A stretch of 42,668 nt of DNA from a virus. Shown piece after piece: positions 9,445 through 17,400 of the stretch (position 1 is its first letter; each line of letters starts with the position of its first letter). The position numbers were made by a program, and so were the translations under genes. The notes beneath the pieces are model-generated. The model saw only the letters and a list, made by a program, of their open reading frames with translations, had not been told where the DNA came from and made no database searches. The stretch lies in IMG/VR virus record IMGVR_UViG_3300046012_001027, positions 1 through 42,668 of that record. The stretch is one strand, 5' to 3'.

Positions 9445-9684
9445 TTATTCCTTATCTTGAGAAGACAAGATGGCAATGATCTCATCTATTAAAACATTGT
9501 TCGTTTGCAGGGTGAATATTTGATCTTGAAAAGCTGCCGCCTGGGCATTGTAGGAATCAATCATCAAGTTGGCTTGCGCAATGGCCTGGTTGACAGATTG
9601 TATCTGCCACTCAAGGGTACTGATGCTATTAATGTTTATTTGCTTCTGTTCGTTTTCGTAATCAATAAGTGTTTGATTTGACAT
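9445..9684 (-). CDS. Small coiled-coil protein, probable fibre accessory
   Basis: The start chosen is the ATG at 9684, because TAAAGGAG stands 8 bases before it. The longer frame to 9717 has no such site and overlaps the fibre gene. The 79-residue protein is Gln/Asn/Ile-rich and helical (IQSVNQAIAQANLMIDSYNAQ), ending NNVLIDEIIAILSSQ. It shares that ending with the 132-aa neighbour 3 bases downstream. It sits directly after the giant fibre gene, so an accessory, chaperone or trimerising role for the fibre is the best guess. Confidence 0.65.
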   Translation of the reverse strand: MSNQTLIDYENEQKQININSISTLEWQIQSVNQAIAQANLMIDSYNAQAAAFQDQIFTLQTNNVLIDEIIAILSSQDKE

Positions 9685-9709
9685 AATATATTTCTCCTTT
9701 AAATAAAAT

Positions 9710-12700
9710 TTAGACACGCACTACCGTGAGGGACATTCCCCATGGCGTAATAGTGCTTCCTCCTGTAGCTTGCCCCCATATTTCTACATAATCGTTGGTT
9801 GCAAAATTGAGAATAATCTCTAAAGAAGTAATCTGATAAACGCCTAAGCCACTGTTGGTCTTTGGCAAATAATAAGCAGTGGGGGTGCCATTTTTCACAA
9901 TTCCAAAATAAATCACATCGCCAAAAATAGAGTTATAAGTCCACGAAACAGTTGCTGAAACCTTTGCCCTGACAGGACTTTGCGTAGCGTCAGTATATGT
10001 TAAGCGATTGGTAGAAGCCGTAAACCCGTTAACATAAGATGATGTCGTAGTTCCAGTTGCCTTGACCCAGGTATTGTTAGCGGTAAACCCTGTGGCATTA
10101 TTTGTCATGGCAATGCACCCACAGAGGTTCTTTGCGTAAGAAGTCCCTGGGATTATACAATCTCCAGTTCCTTTGATTCTTCCCACTTCATTAGAGGTAG
10201 TTGAGGAGGTTCCGGCATAGAACACATGATCAGAAGCGGTAGAATCCACCTGATAACGTAAAGTAGCCAAGTTTATTCCAAATCCATAATATTGATGATC
10301 GTTTGCAACCGTTTCAAATAAGGAGATTTTGCGATTTAAAGCATAATTGCCAAATTTTAATGAAAGACCGCAAAATATAGAACCAGAAAAATTTGTATCC
10401 CAAAGGATTGTAAAATTATTTGCAGTAGCATCAAAATGTATTAAATTAGTTGGCGACCCCCCCCCTCCAAGAAACTGATCAAAGAAAAAATCTCCAGTTA
10501 CTGCCCCCCCCAATGATGTTACTTGCCTAAACCTATATCCATGACCTGCATTGTTTTTTAAATAACTTGAGGTAGTGCTTGTGTTTGCTAAAGTTGGGAC
10601 AAAACTGTTTACAATATCAAACTCAGAAGAAGTGTTATTAAACGTAAAGGTTTGAGAATTGTTGCTACCGTGCACAGAAATATTGGTGCTTAATGCAGTT
10701 GCAAGCGGTGCGCCAATCACACCGGAGCCTGTCACATCACCCGTTAACACAATCGTACCTGCAGAAATGGCGCCGTCCACATAGTGCTTGGTGGCCGCAT
10801 CCTGGGCAGATGTAGGGTCAACAACGTTAATTAGCTTGTGGGTATTCAGGTTAACATTGGCTGCGGCAACCGTGATTTGATCTAAAGACAATACCAGCGT
10901 GGTTGCGAAAGGGGTTCCTATGACGCCACTACCCGTAACGTTGCCAGTCAATACGATGGTTCCAGCAACGACAGCCGAGTCCACATAACCTTTTGTTGCT
11001 GCATCTGTGCTAACCGTTGGTGTGGCCAAGCTGGTTATCTTGTGGGAATTTAAGCTTACGTCAGTAACTGGATGAGGAATGGTGTCTAAAGTCATGTTAA
11101 GAATGGTAGCAAAAGAGCCATTGACAAGCCCCGACCCAGTCACATTGCCAGTTAAGGTGATGGTTGAATTGTCAATATAATGCTTGGTTGCGCCATCTTG
11201 CGCCGAGACGGGATCAACAACATTGATTATCCTGTGGGTATTTATATTCACGTTGCTTGTGGCCAGTGGGATTTGGTCAAGGCTAAGTGCCAGGGTGGTG
11301 GCAAAAGGCGTTCCTACGACGCCGCTCCCTGTTACATTACCAGTCAACGTGATTGCGCCAGTAGTGACGGCACTGTCAACGTACGCTTTTGTAGCTGCGT
11401 CTGTGCCTGAAGTAGGAGTAGCAAGACTTGTTATCTTGTGGGAATTTAAGCTTACATTGGCAACAGGAACCGGAATAGTATCAAGTGTCATATTCAATGT
11501 GGTGGCAAATGGCGTCCCTATGACCCCTGATCCTGTTACGTCACCTGTTAAATTAATAGTTCCTGCGGAAATAGCCGCCGCGATCTCTGCACTCAGATAG
11601 GCCACATTTACTGCATCCGTAGAGGCAGGCGTTAGGGACATCGCAAGATTATTAATCTGAAAGCTATCCATATCCACATTGGCTACGGGATGAGGGATCG
11701 TATCAAGCGTCATGTTCAGGGTCGTAGCGAATGGAACGCCTGTCGTACCAGAACCTGTTACATCGCCTGTCAGCGTTACGGTTGCATCTCCCAGCAAACC
11801 AAATAGGGTAACGATTTGACCTTGAACAACAGTCATATAACCTGTTTCAATTGCCTGCCAACCTTGAAGGCTTAATATTTCCCCATCAATTGTATCTAAA
11901 CGGGCAACAATAACGCCTAATGCACCATCCATAACGGTAGAGACATACCCCACATTGACAGCGTCAGTATTAGCAGGAGAAGGAGCCATTGAAAGGTTAT
12001 TTATCTGATAACCGTTCATGCTCACATTCCCTACAGGTGCAGGGATTGTATCAAGCGTCATATTAAGTGTGGTAGCAAACGGTGTACCAACAGTACCAGA
12101 ACCAGTTACATCGCCCGTGAGTGTTATAGAGCCATCCCCTACAACAGAGGTAAGGTATCCGACATTAACCGCATCAGTGTCACTGGGGAAAAAACCCATG
12201 GCTAAATTGTTTATCTGGTACCCATTCATATCGACATCGTCTACAGGTGCAGGGATTGTATCCAAAGTCATGTTTAACGTGGTAGAAATAGACCCACCCA
12301 ATGAGAGTAAGGCTATAGTTTCACTTCCCGTAACATCCCCTGTCAACTCAATGGATGTTGCCTCAATACTGACAATAGCGGCTGTATTTGCCGCAACAGA
12401 AAGACCTAAAGCCGCCACTGTTGCATCTAATACTAAAATATCGGCTGTATTTGCTGCAACTGCTGCATCAAGTTCTGCCACGTCAGCAGTAAGGGTAGCT
12501 AACTCCTCTGCGAGCGAAGCAACAGATTCATTTAGAATCTCAACATCGGCTGCAAGGGCAGCAACAGTAGCCTCTAGAAGAGCGACATCGGCCACTAATC
12601 CTGCAACAGTAGCCTCCAAAATAGACAACTCTGCTCCTATACTTTCAACTTCTACCGTTAATGCAGCAAGTTCAGATGTCAGTGTCTCAACTTCAGCTGT

Positions 12701-13882
12701 GAGGGTAGCAACCTCTGTTGTTAAGGTTCCAACTTCTGTATTGAGCGTCGCAATATCGGCTGTATTAGCAGCGACCTCAGCATCAAGGGCGCTTATTTCT
12801 TCTTCGATTAGCTCAATAGTAATTTCAAGGCCACTCAAAGTTTCTAATATACTATCTATCGCACTCAATATTCTTGCTATGTTTTCTAATATACTGTTTA
12901 TGCTGCTAAATATGCTCGCTATATCACTAGCAATACTTGCAATAGATTGAAGTATGTCTGATATTTGCCCCAAAATATCGTTTACATTAACTTCAAGATT
13001 GGTTAAATCATCAGAAAGTTGGGGGATACCCGTAATATCCATCCTCCAAATCTTTTTCCATTCAAGTGGAGTATAGGAAGGAAGGTTGTCGTGGTATATC
13101 CGGTTTCTCGGAGAAGGTCTGTTATCTTCGTCCCCGACCCAAATTTGATACTGTGGAAGGTAAAGAATGTTAAGAGGAATCACAGGCGACGCAACAGGGC
13201 GGTTGGAACCGTCACCCACCCATACATTATCAGTTGGCAAATCTGCCATATTTGTTAAGGGAAGAACCTCAATTTCTACAGGCCGATTTGCGCCATAATT
13301 TAAAGGATTAGATGAGTCTGTCCCATACCACAATTTTCCAACCGTCAAATCAGGAAGATTTGTAATATTAACCCTTAGAATGATTTCAGGCTCCCCTAGT
13401 GTTAGGGGATTAGGACTACCAGAATATAAATTATATGCTCCTAACAGTTTATTTACATCAGCGCTAAGCATAGTTGGCAAGTTTCCAACCTGAATTCTGG
13501 GGAATTCAGCAGCCTTATTGTCGGCATCTCCAATCCATAAATAATTTTGCGTTAAAGAAGGAGTGAGATAGTCAGTACCAGGAATGGCAATAGAAATAAC
13601 GCCATCTGTTTGCTTCAAGATACCAGTATCTAGCTTATCTAATGCTTGAGCCTTCAAAAAGTTAGGAGAAGGGTGTTGTAAAATAAAGGAGGTTTCTGCC
13701 AATCTGTTTCTTAAATCAATAATTTCAAGACGGAGGTCAATAAGGATAGGGGAGGGGATAGGTACTTCATCCACACCACCAATAATGACGTAATTCGGGG
13801 CTAACGGGAAAAGTATAGTTAATGGCGACCTGCCGGAAACAGGGGATATAAAAAAATCTGTAAATCCAGGCAAGTATTGCAT
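9710..13882 (-). CDS. Giant repetitive tail fibre/adhesin (1390 aa)
   Basis: Domains in order: residues 1-~290 carry a repeated 'LWIGD.DN..' motif (YLWIGDADNKAAEFP, VWVGDGSNRPVASP, IWVGDEDNRPSP). Residues ~295-510 form a long coiled coil rich in AxVAxLxAxVxxL heptads. Residues ~510-1060 contain seven full and one partial copy of a ~65-residue shaft repeat (LTGDVTGSG, ATTLNMTLDTIP, then INNL or ITSLA and TDAATKxYVD). After that come a beta-rich region and a C-terminal jelly-roll-like knob of ~130 residues (TANNTWVKATGTTT ... GIVKNGTPTAYYLP ... NDYVEIWGQATG) resembling C1q/TNF-type heads. The TDAATKxYV motif is typical of long side tail fibres. Its ATG overlaps the patatin stop (TAATG), so the two are co-translated. 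Confidence 0.85.
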   Translation of the reverse strand: MQYLPGFTDFFISPVSGRSPLTILFPLAPNYVIIGGVDEVPIPSPILIDLRLEIIDLRNRLAETSFILQHPSPNFLKAQALDKLDTGILKQTDGVISIAIPGTDYLTPSLTQNYLWIGDADNKAAEFPRIQVGNLPTMLSADVNKLLGAYNLYSGSPNPLTLGEPEIILRVNITNLPDLTVGKLWYGTDSSNPLNYGANRPVEIEVLPLTNMADLPTDNVWVGDGSNRPVASPVIPLNILYLPQYQIWVGDEDNRPSPRNRIYHDNLPSYTPLEWKKIWRMDITGIPQLSDDLTNLEVNVNDILGQISDILQSIASIASDIASIFSSINSILENIARILSAIDSILETLSGLEITIELIEEEISALDAEVAANTADIATLNTEVGTLTTEVATLTAEVETLTSELAALTVEVESIGAELSILEATVAGLVADVALLEATVAALAADVEILNESVASLAEELATLTADVAELDAAVAANTADILVLDATVAALGLSVAANTAAIVSIEATSIELTGDVTGSETIALLSLGGSISTTLNMTLDTIPAPVDDVDMNGYQINNLAMGFFPSDTDAVNVGYLTSVVGDGSITLTGDVTGSGTVGTPFATTLNMTLDTIPAPVGNVSMNGYQINNLSMAPSPANTDAVNVGYVSTVMDGALGVIVARLDTIDGEILSLQGWQAIETGYMTVVQGQIVTLFGLLGDATVTLTGDVTGSGTTGVPFATTLNMTLDTIPHPVANVDMDSFQINNLAMSLTPASTDAVNVAYLSAEIAAAISAGTINLTGDVTGSGVIGTPFATTLNMTLDTIPVPVANVSLNSHKITSLATPTSGTDAATKAYVDSAVTTGAITLTGNVTGSGVVGTPFATTLALSLDQIPLATSNVNINTHRIINVVDPVSAQDGATKHYIDNSTITLTGNVTGSGLVNGSFATILNMTLDTIPHPVTDVSLNSHKITSLATPTVSTDAATKGYVDSAVVAGTIVLTGNVTGSGVIGTPFATTLVLSLDQITVAAANVNLNTHKLINVVDPTSAQDAATKHYVDGAISAGTIVLTGDVTGSGVIGAPLATALSTNISVHGSNNSQTFTFNNTSSEFDIVNSFVPTLANTSTTSSYLKNNAGHGYRFRQVTSLGGAVTGDFFFDQFLGGGGSPTNLIHFDATANNFTILWDTNFSGSIFCGLSLKFGNYALNRKISLFETVANDHQYYGFGINLATLRYQVDSTASDHVFYAGTSSTTSNEVGRIKGTGDCIIPGTSYAKNLCGCIAMTNNATGFTANNTWVKATGTTTSSYVNGFTASTNRLTYTDATQSPVRAKVSATVSWTYNSIFGDVIYFGIVKNGTPTAYYLPKTNSGLGVYQITSLEIILNFATNDYVEIWGQATGGSTITPWGMSLTVVRV
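10690..12370 (-). repeat. Tandem ~65-residue shaft repeats within the giant fibre gene
   Basis: Eight divergent copies of a ~200-bp coding repeat encode LTG(D/N)VTGSG ... TLDTIP(x)PV ... NVxxNxxxIxxL ... TDA(A/V)xxxYV. Copies 5 and 7 (SLDQI, INVVDP) resemble each other more than their neighbours, and so do 4 and 6 (NSHKITSLATP). This suggests duplication of a two-repeat unit. Two long plus-strand open frames here are antisense by-products of the repeats. Confidence 0.85.
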
Positions 13883-14874
13883 TATGCTGTCAAATGTCCC
13901 AAAAAGTTCGATACATTTGTTATGTCATTGTTAAAAGTCGTTGTGGCCAGCGTTTGCATGTAGGTAATAAAATCTGAACTGCTATTATCAAGCTCGGTAT
14001 CCCTATCTTTGTCTAATTGGGCATTAGCACGATAAGTATAAATGTTCTGCAACGTGTAAAGATCTATATTCTGCAATAATGCTGTATCTGTCTCTTGCGT
14101 TCCTGTAATTAAAATTCCTAATAAATTAAAAATAAAAGACATATTAGATTCATCAGGCGGAGGGGGGGTAATAGGGGATTGTCCAAACCCAATATCACCC
14201 AACCCAGACCCGATAGATAAAATACATGTCCGGTTGGCATTCGGTTTCACAATATTGCCAAGCATATATCCAAGCATGGCGGGATTGTTTTTAATGCATG
14301 CACCATCTAGATACGAATTGATGCCATCCCAGTTTGCAGGCGGAAAATAAAGAGGTGCCGCAGATGTTGACAATCCTACATTTCTCAGCAGTTCAGTTGA
14401 ACCGGAGGAATCAGGAAATACAATATTAGAAAATAGTACTGGAGTATTAGTTGTGTAATTATATGAAGTTATTAATGTATTTGTATTTAAATCTCTCATA
14501 TTATAATCGCCATATAATTCATATAACTGAGATTCAAGGTTATCATTTGGATAAAAACTTCCACCAAGTACCATTGTGGCAAGTTTATTCAGTGCTGTAG
14601 CCCTTAGTCCCGGAATAAGGGTTGAGGTTGAAAATATCCAGGGACCACCATTTGTCAGAAAATTTGTAAAATCAGATGGGGAATAACCTGCTGCATAACC
14701 AAGTGCTTGCAATCCGCCCGCGCTCGTTCCACAAATAACATCAAAATATTTCCATATTTCATCAGGGTTAATGCCCCACAGGTTTACAAACTCTTGCATC
14801 CATTGGACACTAAAAACTCCACGCATACCTCCCCCATCTATGGCAAGGATACGGACGGTATTCGGATCAGCCAT
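13882..14874 (-). CDS. Patatin-like phospholipase
   Basis: This is a 330-residue protein with the complete patatin signature. The oxyanion-hole glycine loop is DGGGMRG at residues 13-19. The nucleophile elbow is GTSAG with Ser51, and the catalytic Asp190 is in DGA. Together these form the Ser-Asp dyad used to release fatty acids from phospholipids. The strand-helix spacing fits a normal bacterial patatin domain with a short extra C-terminal helical tail. No signal peptide is visible. The gene lies inside the tail cluster and overlaps the giant fibre gene (TAATG), so it is made with virion proteins. It may be a virion-borne membrane-attacking enzyme, or a lysis or host-manipulation factor. The family is clear, the role inferred. 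Confidence 0.9.
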   Translation of the reverse strand: MADPNTVRILAIDGGGMRGVFSVQWMQEFVNLWGINPDEIWKYFDVICGTSAGGLQALGYAAGYSPSDFTNFLTNGGPWIFSTSTLIPGLRATALNKLATMVLGGSFYPNDNLESQLYELYGDYNMRDLNTNTLITSYNYTTNTPVLFSNIVFPDSSGSTELLRNVGLSTSAAPLYFPPANWDGINSYLDGACIKNNPAMLGYMLGNIVKPNANRTCILSIGSGLGDIGFGQSPITPPPPDESNMSFIFNLLGILITGTQETDTALLQNIDLYTLQNIYTYRANAQLDKDRDTELDNSSSDFITYMQTLATTTFNNDITNVSNFLGHLTA

Positions 14875-14883
14875 TACACAACC

Positions 14884-15069
14884 TCAATCATCAATCAAAA
14901 TTGCTAATATTTTCTGGTTCCGGCGGGATTCCAAATATTTCTTTTCATATACAAACCATTCATGGGAATCCCATACGCCTAAAGGTTTAAGGGAATCGCC
15001 TTTAAGGAAATCAACTTCCAAATCGTCATCATATTGATCTAATGCTTCTTTAAATTGCCTTACATTCAT
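14884..15069 (-). CDS. Small conserved phage protein
   Basis: The start chosen is the ATG at 15069. It overlaps the previous gene's TGA as ATGA and follows a GGGGAGATGGAG ribosome site; the longer frame to 15156 would run far into that gene. The 61-residue product (MNVRQFKEALDQYDDDLEV, later WFVYEKKYLESRR) has the pattern of small phage proteins with an N-terminal helix plus DDxEV strand. Function is unknown. It is coupled to the 109-aa gene upstream and precedes the patatin gene by 9 bases. Confidence 0.65.
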   Translation of the reverse strand: MNVRQFKEALDQYDDDLEVDFLKGDSLKPLGVWDSHEWFVYEKKYLESRRNQKILAILIDD

Positions 15070-15395
15070 TCTCCATCTCCCCATGAAAAAGGAGGATGGG
15101 AATTTTGATTCCCTTCTACTGTTTGATCTGCCAAGCCATCGGGTATAGTTTGCCAAGGCCGAGGATGGTCAAGAGGCACAGGGTCAGGCTTAATCAAAGG
15201 ATTTAAACTTTGGGGGTTGGGGACATCCAGGAAGTATTTGTTGACATAAAGGCCAGTCCAAACAAGTCCTGATCCCCTATAATCCATTTGTTTTACCAAA
15301 TCGTTATAATTGCAAAGTTGCCCAGAGCGGTCACATCTGGCAACAGCATCTGGAGAATTTTGATTTATCCTTACGAATCTGCCTTTTGGAAACAT
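15066..15395 (-). CDS. Conserved phage neck-region protein of unknown function
   Basis: This 109-residue protein carries a pattern met in many tailed phages: VARCDRSGQLCNYNDLVKQM, then GSGLVWTGLYVNKYFLDVPN, then a Pro-rich tail (PLIKPDPVPLDHPRP). The two cysteines in CDRSGQLC resemble half of a zinc site, with no second pair visible. It lies directly behind the gp4-like neck gene and overlaps the next gene by ATGA. In related phages it is always among head-tail genes, so a completion or decoration role is likely but unproven. Confidence 0.75.
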   Translation of the reverse strand: MFPKGRFVRINQNSPDAVARCDRSGQLCNYNDLVKQMDYRGSGLVWTGLYVNKYFLDVPNPQSLNPLIKPDPVPLDHPRPWQTIPDGLADQTVEGNQNSHPPFSWGDGE

Positions 15396-15406
15396 TTACA
15401 TTATCC

Positions 15407-16453
15407 TCAATAACCCAACATATTAGGCTGGATGCGAAGATTTACTTTTTCACTATCTTCAATTGCCGCTTCTTGATATGCTGCTGCTGACAAACCTCCC
15501 AATATATCCGACCTCTCAAGGGCGAACTTTAAAGACATTTCATAGGCCAGGGCTAACCGACATGCATTCATAAATCTTTGGGGGATAAATATATTCTGGT
15601 TTAAGGAAGTTACATCCATAAGTTGTATTTCCTGGTTATATACCAGTGTTTGATATGAGTTATCCGGTGTCGGCCATAATGTTATGCGAGGATTTATTTG
15701 CCGATCTATATAATAACTGGAAGGCGTTGCCTGGACTTGCTTGTTGGGGTATGACGTCCATTCTTCCCGTGAAATTGTGGTCAATATACGGCTGGAAAAT
15801 GGAGTTGAGAAATATATTTCCTGTATATCAAGAGTTGATGCGCCAGTTTCCCTGATACGTATAGCGGAGGCATTTACAGGAGCATTGATGACAGCCCAAA
15901 TTATTTGGCCAAGGGGGTAAAATAATGACCCAATTGTTAATGTATTAAACCATACATTCCTATCAAAAGAATATTCAACGACAAGGTTATAATCCCTGTT
16001 GGCATTTGACTGGATGCCTACATAATAAATAGAAGGTGTAGTATCTGGAGAATAAGTATAAGAAATAAATCCACCGGGTGAAGTTTGAGTACAAGCGCTG
16101 GAAGCGTTTCCATCAAATGCATTTGCGGCTGTACCCCCTTGGTTTGAAAAGGCTGCCCCTCCCAATTGTCTTATATTATTGCTGGCGGTTACTTCAGTTG
16201 CCATTACAGCATAAGGCGCAAGGAAATAGCTAGGCTGCCCAACGTTAAGTTGTAACATAGCCTTTTGTTCAGTAAAGAGGTTTAATCCTTTATTTACCCA
16301 ACTTGAGAGGATAAAATTTAGGCTGCTGATGGCAGACGCTTGTTGCAATCCTCCAATCGCAGGCCCCAGAATGCCGCATAGCTCAAAAGCCTCATCCACG
16401 AAATTTCTGACGAGGGTTTTTTTATTAAAATCGAAAGTTTGACTATAGGCCAC
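15407..16453 (-). CDS. P22 gp4-like neck/tail accessory protein with inserted discoidin-like domain
   Basis: This is a 348-residue protein. The N-terminal helices (VRNFVDEAFELCGILG ... SSLNFILSSWVNKGLNLF) and C-terminal part (YPNKQVQATPSSYYIDRQ, PRITLWPTPDN, RFMNACRLALAYEMSLKFAL) match the tail accessory family to which P22 gp4 belongs. The family joins the portal to the hub. Between them, about residues 95-217 read like an F5/8 type C (discoidin) jelly roll: AFDGNASSACTQTSPGGFI, YVGIQSNANRDYNLVVEYS, SAIRIRETGAS. That insertion about doubles the size and would protrude from the neck, perhaps binding sugars. P22 gp4 also cuts cell wall, but I see no active-site evidence here. Confidence 0.8.
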   Translation of the reverse strand: MAYSQTFDFNKKTLVRNFVDEAFELCGILGPAIGGLQQASAISSLNFILSSWVNKGLNLFTEQKAMLQLNVGQPSYFLAPYAVMATEVTASNNIRQLGGAAFSNQGGTAANAFDGNASSACTQTSPGGFISYTYSPDTTPSIYYVGIQSNANRDYNLVVEYSFDRNVWFNTLTIGSLFYPLGQIIWAVINAPVNASAIRIRETGASTLDIQEIYFSTPFSSRILTTISREEWTSYPNKQVQATPSSYYIDRQINPRITLWPTPDNSYQTLVYNQEIQLMDVTSLNQNIFIPQRFMNACRLALAYEMSLKFALERSDILGGLSAAAYQEAAIEDSEKVNLRIQPNMLGY

Positions 16454-16465
16454 AGATACATCCCG

Positions 16466-16660
16466 TTATCTCTTTTTAAAGCCCCTTAAAGTCTCTGCAA
16501 GGACTGCTTCTTTCCTCAAAGTTGGGTTTTTGCTATGCGCAGCCTTTGTCAGTTTTTTCTCTGGCATTTTCTTACCTTCCGGTACACCCAACGCCTTATG
16601 AAGTTTTCCCTTTGAAGATAGTTTTATAGCTTCTGAAATCCATTTCTTTTTTTCAGCCAT
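16466..16660 (-). CDS. Small basic phage protein (KKWI...KGKLHKALGVP family)
   Basis: This is a 64-residue, very basic protein with the pattern KKWISEAIK, GKLHKALGVPEGKKMPEKKL, then AHSKNPTLRKEAVLAETL. This small family is widespread in tailed phages and usually lies among head or neck genes. The charge suggests nucleic-acid contact. Its start overlaps the previous gene's stop, placing it firmly in the operon. No enzymatic role is known to me. Confidence 0.8.
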   Translation of the reverse strand: MAEKKKWISEAIKLSSKGKLHKALGVPEGKKMPEKKLTKAAHSKNPTLRKEAVLAETLRGFKKR

Positions 16661-17388
16661 TATCGTATTCCTTGTTGTAAGAAGTTTAGTGTCAATGATC
16701 CTTCGTCAGATGCAGTAACGATCCCTTGCAATGCGCCAACAGGAGCAGAAAGATTATAGATTTGATTTGTTGTTGCATTTGTAAGGGATGGGTACGTGGT
16801 TGTCCCCGTAAGTGCCCCCGCACTAGGCCCCGTAAGTGTCCCTGTAAAAGTGGCAGGCGTGCCCGCAGTTACTGGAAAAGAAACAGGAACCGGAGTTATA
16901 TAGGTAGAAGTACCACCAACTGTTTGATAATAACCCAGGCGATCAATCGTTTGATTGACTGAATATGTGATTGTCCCCGTAACTTCGCCTGTAATAGTGA
17001 CAGGGGAACCCATTGAAAATGTATCAAGTTTTATCCACTGGAAAGTACCCGTTTCACCACTTCCGATGCTGCAATCATGGTAATCCCCATCGGAGGCGAT
17101 TGCAGTAATGGTATGATATTGATTAACCGACGTAGCGGGGCTAAAAATAAAACTCGGAACCTGTATATATTCCGATATGGCATTTCCAAATTGGTCTGTG
17201 CCATAAATCGTAAAAACAGGTCCACCAAGGAGATTCGTAGTTGATATGTCTATTGTCCGCGCCAAGCTTGGAAACACAACAGGATAAGGATTAATAAGGG
17301 GGATAGACGAGGCTGCGCCGCCTCCTCCGTCAGCTAATAATAACTGCAGGTCGCTTGGCGGAAAAGATAATGTTATTAACCTTGCCAT
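16660..17388 (-). CDS. Beta-rich head protein, paralogue of the 468-aa neighbour
   Basis: This 242-residue protein consists almost only of predicted strands. The pattern ARTIDISTTNLLGGP ... VFTIYGTDQFGNAISEYI ... YHTITAIASDGDYHDCSIGSG matches the neighbour's ARTITVFGMDQYGIPMSEQI ... FQYISAIYVDGG ... ISIGTG. The two therefore share a domain. Proteins of this kind lie behind the capsid gene in many podoviruses and are taken to be decoration or head-closure proteins. The assignment rests on position and paralogy. It overlaps the small basic gene by one base. Confidence 0.65.
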   Translation of the reverse strand: MARLITLSFPPSDLQLLLADGGGGAASSIPLINPYPVVFPSLARTIDISTTNLLGGPVFTIYGTDQFGNAISEYIQVPSFIFSPATSVNQYHTITAIASDGDYHDCSIGSGETGTFQWIKLDTFSMGSPVTITGEVTGTITYSVNQTIDRLGYYQTVGGTSTYITPVPVSFPVTAGTPATFTGTLTGPSAGALTGTTTYPSLTNATTNQIYNLSAPVGALQGIVTASDEGSLTLNFLQQGIR

Positions 17389-17400
17389 CCCTATGTACCT

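Noticed and set aside
11184-11600. Plus-strand open frame of 138 codons
   Set aside because: This is an antisense shadow of the fibre's repeats; the same text recurs in each repeat unit.
12018-12950. Long plus-strand open frame of 310 codons
   Set aside because: It lies antisense to the coiled coil and shaft repeats of the giant fibre. Its Ala/Ser/Thr/Val composition mirrors those repeats, and there is no ribosome site.
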